A stretch of DNA of 64,000 bases from Lepisosteus oculatus (lineage: Eukaryota; Chordata; Actinopteri; Semionotiformes; Lepisosteidae), in contig NC_090696.1 in NCBI RefSeq assembly GCF_040954835.1, forward strand, positions 53,040,222 through 53,104,221, read 5' to 3'. Of this stretch, positions 10,216 through 18,923 are shown piece by piece. A program made the position numbers and the translations under genes. The notes below the pieces were generated by a model. It worked only from the letters and a program-made list of their open reading frames with translations. It did no database searches and was not told the DNA's origin. Each line of letters begins with the position of its first letter. The stretch's first letter is position 1.

Positions 10216-10572
10216 TCAATATCCTCCGGTTTTGGATTTGATCGTATGGGGGAAATCAGGAAAGGTAGGTGCGATTGCAGACCCCCTCGACGGGGTGCGA
10301 GACAGTGTTAGAGTGGCGCTGTCATCAACGGCGCCAGCCCCTGCTACATCAAGTCCTTTCCCACTTCGAGTGAGAGTACAGATCTGCGGGCGCCCTCCCT
10401 CTAACAGGGGAGACCCTGATCCGTTTTTATCACACTCATACCAAGTGTTATCCCAATCAGACCCCCCTTCTCCATATGGCCACTGAGGGAATTGATCCCA
10501 ATTATTTCCGTTTCCTGCCTGTTTGTTCCCCTGTGGGAGAGCAGGACATAACTTAGTCGCCGGCTGCAGCAC
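10216..10572 (-). pseudogene. gag: ERV B gag linker region, out of frame
   Basis: An open stretch of 118 codons in a different phase from capsid. It is rich in G, S, P, T and acidic residues, resembling the flexible p12-like region between matrix and capsid. It stops at TGA (10216) while the capsid frame is already open, so a one-base shift near 10240 separates the two parts of gag. Confidence 0.7.
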
Positions 10573-11050
10573 ATTAACCAGTGCAGCGTGACCAGGAGTT
10601 AATTCCTTCTTTAGTTTCTCATTCTCCTGTACTGCCTCTTCTAGCTTTTTTTCCTATACTCTTTCGTAGTGAGTAAAGTATATTTTTTTTCCGGGTTTTT
10701 ATTTTCCCCGTAAACACACTTTTAAGTCACATCCCAATTTCTTTCTTTTTCGTCATGTATCTGCCACCACTGGTGCCGGCCGTGCACCAGGGTGGGAGCT
10801 ACATGCTTGTGCTTTTGCCAATCAATACTCATATATGCTTTCTTTACAGGCGTCTTCGCCCCAAATTCCCTCTGAAAAACTCAGCTTTTTCCATATTTTT
10901 CTCCTTCTTTTCCGTCAACTTACACTTTTCCGATATTTAAACGGACCCTTCCACCACTTTCTCAAACCATCAGTTAGCGCACATGTTCGGTCTCTTTAAG
11001 ATTTACTTTTGTCGTGTGTGAGGTAACAGCTCATTCAGTAGGGGGATGTT
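10573..11050 (-). pseudogene. gag: ERV B matrix remnant
   Basis: On the - strand this aligns by eye with the 136-residue open matrix-like frame of copy C (for example the shared CKL, EKY and WQKHK segments). Here it contains several stops and phase changes. It is the most decayed part of copy B, which contrasts with nearly identical LTRs. Confidence 0.65.
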
Positions 11051-12035
11051 TTCACTTGGAAAAACCTGTGCATTACTGCACTCATTCAGCCAAGGGCGTC
11101 TGTTACCTCCGGATCTAAATACCTCTCAGAGACTTTAGAGAGGATTTACACCGCACTGTTCACAGGTAAGAAACGAGACCTCGAAAACCCCCTTTCTTGA
11201 TCAGTAATTCACCATCCCCAGAACGCCAGCATCGCTGCTTTTGCCCCGGGGTGGACTTACGCACTGAGCTCAATCAGGGCGATTCTCGGGTCTCAACGTC
11301 CTTTAAATCCTGCTACTTAATCCTTTGCTCTTTTATTATGAGGTGTGTTTATGTTAGTGTCGTGCGTGTGTATATGTATTTCACAAACAAGGAAAACACC
11401 AAAAACATACATACATATATCTCTTCTACTCCTGTTTCCTTTAAAACAAAAAAAAAACCACGCCACGCCAATCTGTGCACGATCAAGGCGTAGCTAATCT
11501 CAGGACCCCGGGCGTAATTAAAGCCCACACCAATCCTGGATTATACGTGCATTTAATGCACCACTCGGCTCCAGAACCCCGGGCGCAATTAAGGCCCACA
11601 CCGATCCCGAGCCACAGAACTCCGGGTGCAATTAAGACCCACACCAGTTCTGACCTTCAGAACTCCGGGTGCAACTAAGACCCACACCAGTCCTGAACTT
11701 CACGGTAAGGGTCCAAAACCCGTTCAAAACTCCACGCGCAATTAAGGCATACACCAGCTTCGAACGCCTGTACACAATACCGCGGAACCCCTGCCAGACC
11801 AAATTCTGGGCTTACAGCAAACAACCCATTACATACACCGGTGCCTTCCCCGGGCCAGAGGAATTCAGAAACTCACGTTTACTCCGTCATCTCGGGCGAT
11901 TCTCGCAGGGAGCAGAGATTTCCCAATCGGTCAGAGAGAGTCGGGACTTTTAAATAAAAGAGGAGTCCTTACCTCTTAGTTATGTGCGCACTGACCGTCT
12001 CTCCTGCCGATGGGAAGTTCTGCGCCTTCTGGAGC
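11051..12035 (-). other. ERV B leader with degenerate tandem repeats
   Basis: About 1 kb of untranslated leader lies between the primer site and gag. Positions 11495-11760 hold about five degenerate units of roughly 40 bp, each with a core like GGGTGCAATTAAGACCCACA on the + strand. Copies A (1-130) and C (13795-13990) have fewer units. Such a region usually holds the splice donor and packaging signal, but which bases do so is not visible. Confidence 0.7.
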
Positions 12036-12052
12036 ATCCGCCGACTACGCCA
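12036..12052 (-). promoter_or_regulatory. ERV B primer binding site, tRNA-Ser type
   Basis: On the - strand, TGGCGTAGTCGGCGGAT starts four bases after the 5' LTR. Its first 13 bases complement the 3' end (GCCGACTACG-CCA) of vertebrate tRNA-Ser(AGA/TGA), as I know that tRNA. The rest diverges. Confidence 0.7.
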
Positions 12053-12056
12053 AATT

Positions 12057-12465
12057 TGTTGTAACAGAAGAAATAAGGTTCTTGATCCCGAGATGAAGTA
12101 AAACAGATGAGTTTATTGCATGCAAGGAACAATAAAGCCGAAGTCTTGTTTCCCGCAAGAAACAACAAAACCGAAGTATTGTTCCCCGTACTGTTACAAA
12201 CTTTTGGGTTATATACAGTTTTCTTCTCCGTTTCTGACGTCACTCGGTCTGATGGTAAAGAGGGGGGTTCATGGTATTTGGCCAGTTTATGATGTTCTGG
12301 GCAAATGGTCAGTTTAACATTACACCCAGGGGGGTTCCTAGCTGGCATCTGCAATCCTTATCAGTTAACCCCCTTTCCTGCCATAAACCCCTGCTTGTGA
12401 CTTGGAAGTCTAAACCCCCTACAGAAAAGATTAAATTCAAACCCCCGTCTTCACATCTTTCTTCA
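12057..12465 (-). repeat. ERV B 5' LTR
   Basis: A 409-bp copy of the 3' LTR with three substitutions. It should hold the promoter: TATA box rev-comp at 12210-12217 and poly(A) signal rev-comp at 12112-12117. The flanking TAAT at 12466-12469 matches 4151-4154. Confidence 0.93.
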
Positions 12466-12469
12466 TAAT

Positions 12470-12819
12470 GTAGAAGTTATAACCAGTATCATTTATGAAA
12501 CGGTCTTAATGAATGATATACTGTACGTATGTCCTCTTGATATATGTAACACTTCGTAACTGACTGAATATATACCTTTTGTATTCTGATAACCCTCTCG
12601 ATAAGATCTGTTAGGTTTATATGCATATTTTATGTATTAATAAATGTATCCTCGTGTATTAGTACCTGTGTGTGTGCGTTGTTTGAGTTATGTCGCATGG
12701 TTGGATTCTAAAGCCATCAAAAGACTCAACTTTGTGATTTACTGCTACAATTAATAATTGTCTCAGTAAATGCCCAAACCCTACAGAACTGGTGCCTTCA
12801 GAGAGCCACCATGATTACA
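12470..12819 (+). mobile_element. LTR-like block, right part
   Basis: Continuation of the block at 3292-4154 across the ERV B insertion. AATAAA at 12639-12644 is followed by a GT-rich run (TGTGTGTGCGTTG), as at a poly(A) site, and the block ends GATTACA at 12819. A primer-site-like sequence follows after four bases. No partner LTR is present in the window. Confidence 0.35.
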
Positions 12820-12823
12820 TATT

Positions 12824-12834
12824 TGGCGTCCCTG
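12824..12834 (+). promoter_or_regulatory. Possible tRNA-Asn primer binding site
   Basis: TGGCGTCCCTG is an 11-base match to the complement of the tRNA-Asn 3' end (CAGGGACG-CCA), placed four bases after the proposed LTR end. An 11-base match could be chance. The position is what supports it. Confidence 0.4.
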
Positions 12835-13049
12835 AACCGGTTTTCCCTACAACGTCTAGAATAGATTTTTTCCTGTACTACAATATGCTGTGTTTTGTTT
12901 GACCTCTACGTGTATCTCTTTTTAACAGCGTAACTTCTCATAAACACAACGTCACTTATTCCACTATCCGTCTGTTTATCCTTTCACCACTGCTCACTTT
13001 CCGACAATTCTGCTTAGATCAAACACCATCTGACAGTCTGTACCCTTTT
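12835..13049. other. Short unassigned stretch before ERV C
   Basis: Pyrimidine-rich sequence between the LTR-like block and the truncated gag end of ERV C. It could be leader of the LTR-like element. The exact junction with ERV C is not visible. Confidence 0.3.
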
Positions 13050-13460
13050 TCAGCTTTTGATCCTCCTGCACAGCCTCTTTTTGTTCAAACTCCTCTTGTA
13101 GCGAGTAAATGATCTTTTTCTTTTATTTAACACTTTCAGTTTTTCCGTAAACTCCCTTTCTTTCTTATCCCATCCTGATTTCTCTTTCGCGTTTATCTGC
13201 AACTGCAGGTGCCGGCCAAGCACCAGGGCTGCATCTACATCCTTGTGCTTTTGCCAATACTCATTTGCTTTTTTACAAGCATTTTTGCCCCAAACTCCCT
13301 CTAATAAACTCAGCTTCTTCCTGTATTTTTCCTCCTTTTCCTTCAACTTACACTTATCCGATACATAATCAGACACCTCCACCACTTTCTCAAACACCGA
13401 GTTAGCACATATGTTAGGTTTCAGAAGTCTTACTGTGTCGTGTGTGACGTAACAGGTCAT
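13050..13460 (-). CDS. gag: ERV C matrix-like Gag N-terminus
   Basis: An open frame of 136 codons. It is very lysine-rich, with a long predicted coiled coil (KCKLKEKEEKYRKKLSLLE, then KEREFTEKLKVLNKRKRSF). Its position directly after the leader and its alignment with the decayed region 10573-11050 of copy B make it the N-terminal part of Gag. I cannot see a myristoylation signal (no MG start). The frame ends near the truncation, so the natural C-terminus is lost. Confidence 0.6.
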   Translation of the reverse strand: MTCYVTHDTVRLLKPNICANSVFEKVVEVSDYVSDKCKLKEKEEKYRKKLSLLEGVWGKNACKKANEYWQKHKDVDAALVLGRHLQLQINAKEKSGWDKKEREFTEKLKVLNKRKRSFTRYKRSLNKKRLCRRIKS

Positions 13461-14242
13461 AGGTGGATGCTTTTACTTGGAAATCCTATGCATTGCTGCA
13501 CTCATGCAACTAAGGGCGTCTATTACCTCCAGATCTAAATGCCTCTCAGAGTCTTTAAAGAGGACTTACACTGCACTATTCACAGGTAAGGAACAAGAAC
13601 ACAAGCAATCCTCTTCCTGGATCAGTAATTCACCATCCCCAGAATGCCAGCACTGCTGCTTTTGCTCAGGGGTGGACTTATGCACTGGGCTCCAGTCAGA
13701 GCTGTTCTTGGCTCTCAAACAAGGAAAACACATAAAAACGTACATGTATCATCTACTTCCCTCAAAAAACAAAAACAACCATACCATGCCAATCCGTGCA
13801 CGATCAAGGCATAGCTCCTTTCAGGACTCCTGTGCGCAATTAAGGCCAAACCAGTCCTGGATTACATGCGCACCTAAGGCACAGCTCAGCTTCAGAACTC
13901 GTGTGCACAATTAAGGCCCAAAACCAGTTCTGAGCTCCGCGATAAAGGTCCAAACCTGTTCAAAAAGCACAATAAGGCATACACCAGTTTTGAGCACCTG
14001 TGCTAGACTAAATTCTGGGCTTACAGCCAACCACCCATTATATACACCGGTGTCTTCCCCGGGCCAGAGGAAACCAGAAACTCACATTTACTCCATCTTG
14101 GGCGATCCTCGCAGGGAGCAGAGACTTCCCAATCAGTCAGACAAGAAAGTTGGGACTTTTAATAACAGAGGAGTCCTTACCTCTTTGTAGTATGCGCGCT
14201 GACCGTCTCTCCTGCTGATGGGAAGGACTGTGCCTACTGGAG

Positions 14243-14260
14243 GTCCTTGTTCGGGCGCCA
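14243..14260 (-). promoter_or_regulatory. ERV C primer binding site, tRNA-Lys type
   Basis: On the - strand TGGCGCCCGAACAAGGAC matches the complement of the tRNA-Lys3 3' end (as used by lentiviruses and others) with one mismatch in 18. It lies next to the LTR. Confidence 0.8.
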
Positions 14261-14263
14261 ATT

Positions 14264-14712
14264 AGTAGTAACAGACAAATAAGTTCTAGAACCCGAGATG
14301 AAGTTTGACTAACTGAGTTTATTGCATGCAAGGAACAATAAGACCAAAGTATTGTTTGAAATATCAGTACAAAACTTCCAGTTTATATAGCAAATTTCAC
14401 CCACTTCTGATGCAAATTGTTACCATAGTAATGGGGGACCCCCTATGTTTGGACATTCCCAAGACCTTGAATACTTTTAATGGTTGGTTTTATCTTTCCT
14501 TAGTTGGGGTGGGTCTTTATCTTGCACTTGGAATTTCAAATCAATTAACTCCCATCCCGCCATAACTCAAAGGTGCTTTAGAATGGAATGTCCTGTTAAC
14601 TCCCATCCTTGCATAACTCAAAGGCATCTAAACATGGAATGTCTTGTGTTACAAGAAGTCTTTGTGCAGAAAGAAATCAGTTAACCCCTTTTTCATCTTA
14701 TATCTTTCTTCA
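14264..14712 (-). repeat. ERV C LTR with 51-bp U3 duplication
   Basis: A 449-bp LTR aligned to copy B at both ends (GTAACAG... and CTTTCTTCA); its first dinucleotide is AG instead of TG. Two adjacent 51-bp units (14545-14595 and 14596-14646) are near copies. Copies A and B have one. Tandem units in U3 are typical of retroviral enhancers. Confidence 0.8.
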
Positions 14713-14943
14713 GTGTTGAGCAGGTTTCAAGCCTGATGGAACCCAGGTCTTACACATTGATTTTGTTTTTACATGTGATTTCGGCTGCACAGCTGCCGAG
14801 TTAAGCCCCGTCTTTTTCTGTGACCATTTACTATCATGTAAGCTTTTGATGCCAGCACCTACTACTGTAGGGAAGTCTGGGTGGAAGCTGAATATTTCAC
14901 TTTTGGAAGTGACAGGTAGATTTTGTATATATTGGGATATAGT
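14713..14943. other. Unassigned flank of the gypsy insertion
   Basis: No supported gene or repeat. It would have been continuous with 20159 onward before the gypsy insertion, so it may belong to the same L1 ORF2 relic. Confidence 0.35.
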
Positions 14944-14947
14944 ATAT

Positions 14948-15298
14948 TGTAGCGTTTGGAGGTTCTTTTCAGAACTAAAGAACAGTGGAGACGCGATTAA
15001 CCAAGCACTAGCTTTATTTAACAACCACACAAAAACCAAACACAGGATCTACACACACATGAGGAGACTGACGGAACACATACACATATTTAGGGTGGTC
15101 ATTACCTAACAACACACTATACTTTTACAGGACTACACAGGGCACTAGAATTACTAGGACATTATTTACACAGGTAGGGTCAGCCGCTGGTCATTGTGCT
15201 GACCCTCAGACTCTCCCCGCCTACCACTCCCAGCATGCCCAGCGGTACTACGAGCGCCTAGAGGCGCTTCCTCCTCACCACCAGGCGAGGGCGTTACA
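14948..15298 (-). repeat. Gypsy 3' LTR
   Basis: A 351-bp repeat with TGTAGCG and GTTACA ends, matching 19799-20154. It is 5 bp shorter owing to an indel near 15108. A TTTATT (rev-comp AATAAA) lies near 15013. Confidence 0.9.
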
Positions 15299-15311
15299 CT
15301 GCCCCCACCTG
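15299..15311 (-). other. Gypsy polypurine tract
   Basis: On the - strand CAGGTGGGGGCAG directly precedes the 3' LTR, as required for second-strand priming. Confidence 0.75.
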
Positions 15312-15500
15312 AAGCGTCTGGCGTCTCGCCGAAGTCGAACACCCCCCTCAGGCTGTACTCGTATTCGGCCAACTGCTGCGGAACCCTGCGCCGCGGTGAT
15401 GGCTGGCGACCCACGGAAGCTCCACTATCGGCCGGCTCCAGCCCCGGCTGCTCCTCTAGAGCCTCCCCACACGGCTCCTCCTCCCGGGCCCGGTAGGGGG
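15301..15500 (-). pseudogene. Gypsy Pol C-terminal tail, shifted frame
   Basis: The natural tail after the integrase C-terminal domain is read in the frame that is open from 15555 down to 15166 (...LAEYEYSLRGVFDFGETPDASGGG) and runs into the LTR. The integrase frame enters a different phase near 15500, where there is a six-G run on the + strand (15495-15500), so a homopolymer length change is the likely break. Confidence 0.6.
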
Positions 15501-16609
15501 GCCAGGCGGTCTCGGTGCAGGACCACCACTCTCCCCCGTGTTCGCAACCGGACACGGTAGCAGACCTCGCCCACCACCCCGAGTACCTCAGCGGGCCCCT
15601 CCCACGATGGGGCCAGCTTAGGGCTGAGGCCTTTGCGGCGGCGCGGGTTGTACACCCAAACCGAGTCCCCGGGCTGGAAGGCAGGCCCCCTGCAGCGCAG
15701 GTCGTAGTACCGCTTCTGCCGGACCCCCGCCTGTGTCAGGTGGGTCCGTGCAAAGCTGTGCACCCGCTGCATCCGCTGCTGCAGGTCCCACTCGTAGTCC
15801 GGTCCAGCCGGTGGTGCCAACCCGTCTCCGGGCGGCGGGAAAAAGAGCAGGTCCACCGGTGTTCTCATTTCCCGGCCCAGCATGAGCGAGGCCGGGTTGC
15901 ACCCGGTGGATTCCTGGACCGCGGTCCTGTACGCCCAGAGCGCAAGGGGGAGGTGGCGGTCCCAGTCCCGTTGGTGCCGGGACACCAGGGTGGCCAGCGT
16001 CCGATTAAACCGCTCCACCAACCCGTCGCTCTGGGGATGCAGCGGTGTGGTCCGCGTCTTAGTGATCCCCAGGCGCTGGCACACTCTGGCGAAGACCTGG
16101 GACTCGAAGTTACGCCCCTGGTCACTGTGTAACTCCTCCGGCACCCCCAGCCTGGCAAACATCCCCTCCAGCAGTGCATCGGCCACAGTGGGGGCACTCT
16201 GGTCCGGGAGGGCGTAGGCCTCCAGCCACTTCGTAAAATAATCCATGGCCACCAAGACGTAGCGGTTCCCGGCCTCGGTGCGCGGAGACGGGCCCAAAAC
16301 ATCCACCCCCACCCGCTCCATAGGAGCCCCCACCTGGTGTTGTTGCAGGGTTTTTTTACCGCCGAAGTGCCCCACGCCCGGCTGGCCATGCACCGCTCGG
16401 AGCACCGCCCCGCGGAGCGATCGAGGCACCACCAGCTGCCACCGTACCTCGCCACTGGAGGGTACCCGCCACCCCCGGCGCAGCACCCCATCCTTTACCT
16501 CCAAGGCCTCCCACAGGGTGCAGAGGGCCTTGACGGACTTCGGGTGCGGGGCGAGCTCCTCTCGCGTAGGCCGCACTCCTGCTGCCCTCCAGCTGAGCAC
16601 CGGCCCCAC
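15425..16609 (-). pseudogene. Gypsy integrase, zinc domain partly deleted
   Basis: Integrase frame of 394 codons. The catalytic core is complete: D103 (GVDVLGP), D163 (HSDQG) and E199 (LVERFNRTL) with 35-residue spacing. The zinc-binding domain shows the two histidines (H74, H81: HGQPGVGHFGG), but the expected CxxC half is missing: KKTLQ runs directly into QHQVGAPMERVG. This is an in-frame deletion near 16330-16350. The C-terminal part has a GPF-like segment (WEGPAEVL). It is out of phase with the RNase H frame upstream. Confidence 0.85.
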
Positions 16610-17400
16610 GTCAGGATCAGCTGCCTGACGCTGCGCCAGGTCTGGCCCATCCCCAGCGGACCCTCCCGGGCCGTGGCCACGGTGCTCACCCCCGCCACGG
16701 TGCGGACAGCCTCCTCACGCTGCTCCCGCCGGGCGCAGTGGTGGCAGTCCGTGGCCTCGCAGGGGCGCTGCGAGAGAGCGTCGGCATTGAGATGGCGAGA
16801 CCCCGCACGGTGCACGACAGTGAAGTCGTACTCCTGCAGGATCTCTAACCATCGCGCCATCTGCCCCTCTGGCTCCTTAAAGTGGAGCTGCCAGGTGAGG
16901 GACGCATGGTCGGTCCTCAACCGGAACCGGGTCCCGAACAGGTACGGCCTGAAGTGGTGGACCGCCGCCATCACCGCCAGCAGCTCGTGACGGGTCACGC
17001 AGTAGTTCCGCTCAGGCCTAGTCAAAGCCCGACTATAGTAGGCCACTACGCGCTCCCCATCCGGCCCCTCCTGCGCCAACACCGCACCCACCCCCGAGTC
17101 ACTCGCGTCGGTGTCGAGAACATACGGCAACCGCGGGTCAGGGTAGGCCAACACGGGGGCCCCCACCAGAGCTTCACGCAACCGGCCGAAGGCAGTCTCA
17201 CAGCCCGAGTCCCAGTCAAAACGGTGGCCCTTGTCGGTGAGGCGGTGCAGCGGGGCAGCGATGCTGGCAAAGTCCCGGACGAACCTCCGGTAGTACGAGG
17301 CCAACCCCAGAAAGCTGCGGAGCTCCGCGACGGTGCGTGGAGTCGGCCAGCCCCTCACTGCGGCGACCTTACCTGGGTCCGTAGCCACCCAACAACATGT
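16495..17400 (-). pseudogene. Gypsy RT end and RNase H
   Basis: The open frame runs from 17622, but only the part after about 17400 reads as Pol: RSFLGLASYYRRFV (RT thumb/connection), then RNase H with LDTDASDSGVGAVL, RHELLAV, LRTDHASL and NADALSQRP. Catalytic D/E/D/D-type residues are visible. It lies in a different phase from both the RT frame upstream and the integrase frame downstream, so two frameshifts bound it (near 17390 and between 16495 and 16609). Confidence 0.85.
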
Positions 17401-18923
17401 CCCAGGAAGGTCACCTCCCGCTGCAGGAGCTCGCACTTGCGGGGGTTGAGCCTCAGGCCAACACGGCGGATGCAGGCCAGCACCGCCTGGAGGTTCGTCA
17501 AAGCCAGGTCGAAACTCTGGGCATGAACCAGCAGATCGTCCAGATACAACACACACTGGTTCCGCGGGACCGACGCCAGCACCCTCTCCATCAGCCTCTC
17601 GAACGTTGCCGGGGCATTGCACAGGCCAAAAGGCATGACAGTAAACTGCCAGAGGCCCTGGCCGATGGAAAAGGCCGTCTTTGGGCGAGCATCGGGAGCA
17701 AGTGGTACCTGCCAGTAGCCGCAGCGGAGGTCCAGGGAGCTGAACCAGGTCGACCCGGTGATGTAGTCCAGGGCGTCATCTATCCTCGGCAGGGGGTAGG
17801 AATCTTTCCAGGTGACCTCGTTCAGCTTGCGGTAGTTGACACAGAACCTCCACGAGCCGTCTTTTTTTTTTACCAGTACGGCTGGCGCCGACCACGGGCT
17901 CGCGGAGGGCTCAATCACCCCCGCTGCGGCCATCTCCCGGATCTTTTCCTCGGTGGCGGTCCGCTTGGTGTGAACCATGCGTCCCGGTGGGATGCGGATG
18001 GGCCGAGCGTTGCCGGTATTGATCTCGTGTTGGACCAGAGCAGTGCGGGTGCAGTCCTCATCTCTCGCCGCAAAGAGGTCTTCGTTCTGGGCGAGTAGCT
18101 CCTGGAGCCGCTGCCGCTGGTCCTGATCGAGGCCCTCACAGCTCCGCTGGAAGAGGTCCTCAACGGCACACCTCGCTTCCACGCAACGCTCGGCCCCCGC
18201 CGCCGCCACCTTGTCTGGCCCCCCGGCCGACTCGGGGGCAGGATCCGGCATGCTCGCTCCCCGGCTCGCAGGCCTGGTCTGCCCCGGCGACTGACGCCGC
18301 CGCCGCCTCTTGTTCCCCCGGCTCCGGCAAGCCCGCGTCCCTCGGCCTTCGCCGGACCTGCCCTCCACCAGGTGCAGTCGCTCCCCCTGCCACACCAACT
18401 CCTGCCGGTCCAAGTCCAAACTGGCCCCCACTCGCTGCAGTAGGTCCAGCCCCAGAATGCAGTCCTCCTGGATGGGTGCAAGGTAGCAGGGGTGGCGCAC
18501 CGTCGCTGCACCCAGACGGAAGGCAAGCACCTGTTTCCCCTGGACTGCAGCGAGCTGTCCCGTCACGGTCCTCAGCCGCAGGCTGGAGGCCTCCCATCCT
18601 GGGGGGTTGGTGCCCTCGGTGTCGGGGAGGACGCCCGGCCGGAGTAGGGTTACCGATGAACCGGTGTCGAGTAGGGCCAGGCAGGGTTGGTCCTCGATTC
18701 GGCAGTGGAGGTACAGGCCCCGGCTACAGCCGACTCGCCCCACGGTGGCGTGAGGGGCGCCGATTTTTACAGCGCTCTCCGGAGCGGGGTTTGAGGTGTT
18801 CAAGGGCAGCCTTCTCCGCGCTGAGCCGCCCCGTTCCCGTTTCCCGACGCCGATCGGGGAGTGCGAGGTTCGGGTGCCCGGCAGAACCGGGCTCGGTGTC
18901 CTCTCTTCCCGCAACGGTTGCAA
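17355..18923 (-). CDS. Gypsy protease-reverse transcriptase
   Basis: A frame of 522 codons in the -1 phase relative to gag, overlapping it by 124 bases, so it is probably made by -1 frameshifting. An aspartic protease motif DTGS is at 86-89 and the RT palm YLDD at 460-463, with earlier RT blocks LVKKKDGSWRFCVNYR, YWQVPLA and PFGLCNAP. The frame is lost just after VTFLGHVV near 17390. The start codon choice is arbitrary because the product would be a fusion. Confidence 0.88.
   Translation of the reverse strand: MQPLREERTPSPVLPGTRTSHSPIGVGKRERGGSARRRLPLNTSNPAPESAVKIGAPHATVGRVGCSRGLYLHCRIEDQPCLALLDTGSSVTLLRPGVLPDTEGTNPPGWEASSLRLRTVTGQLAAVQGKQVLAFRLGAATVRHPCYLAPIQEDCILGLDLLQRVGASLDLDRQELVWQGERLHLVEGRSGEGRGTRACRSRGNKRRRRRQSPGQTRPASRGASMPDPAPESAGGPDKVAAAGAERCVEARCAVEDLFQRSCEGLDQDQRQRLQELLAQNEDLFAARDEDCTRTALVQHEINTGNARPIRIPPGRMVHTKRTATEEKIREMAAAGVIEPSASPWSAPAVLVKKKDGSWRFCVNYRKLNEVTWKDSYPLPRIDDALDYITGSTWFSSLDLRCGYWQVPLAPDARPKTAFSIGQGLWQFTVMPFGLCNAPATFERLMERVLASVPRNQCVLYLDDLLVHAQSFDLALTNLQAVLACIRRVGLRLNPRKCELLQREVTFLGHVVGWLRTQVRSPQ

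Larger units (their letters stand above)
4155..12465 (-). mobile_element. ERV copy B: full-length provirus, gamma-like pol/env
   Basis: This 8.3-kb provirus has identical-length 409-bp LTRs (TG...CA ends), a 4-bp target duplication TAAT (4151-4154 and 12466-12469), a primer site beside the right LTR and a purine tract beside the left LTR, so transcription runs on the - strand. The order from the 5' side is LTR, tRNA-Ser-type primer site, a leader of about 1 kb, gag, pro, pol, env, LTR. The LTRs differ at only three of 409 positions (about 0.7 percent), so the insertion is recent. Matrix, gag linker, pro/RT junction and env nevertheless carry shifts or stops, while pol is open for 1071 codons. 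Related to copies A and C. Confidence 0.95.
13050..14712 (-). mobile_element. ERV copy C: 5' LTR, leader and matrix only
   Basis: From the 5' side on the - strand: LTR 14712-14264, primer site 14260-14243, leader with the shared degenerate repeats (to about 13470), then a matrix-like frame (13460-13050). Everything 3' of matrix is absent, so this is a truncated relative of copy B. Its LTR is more divergent from B than B's LTRs are from each other. Confidence 0.85.
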
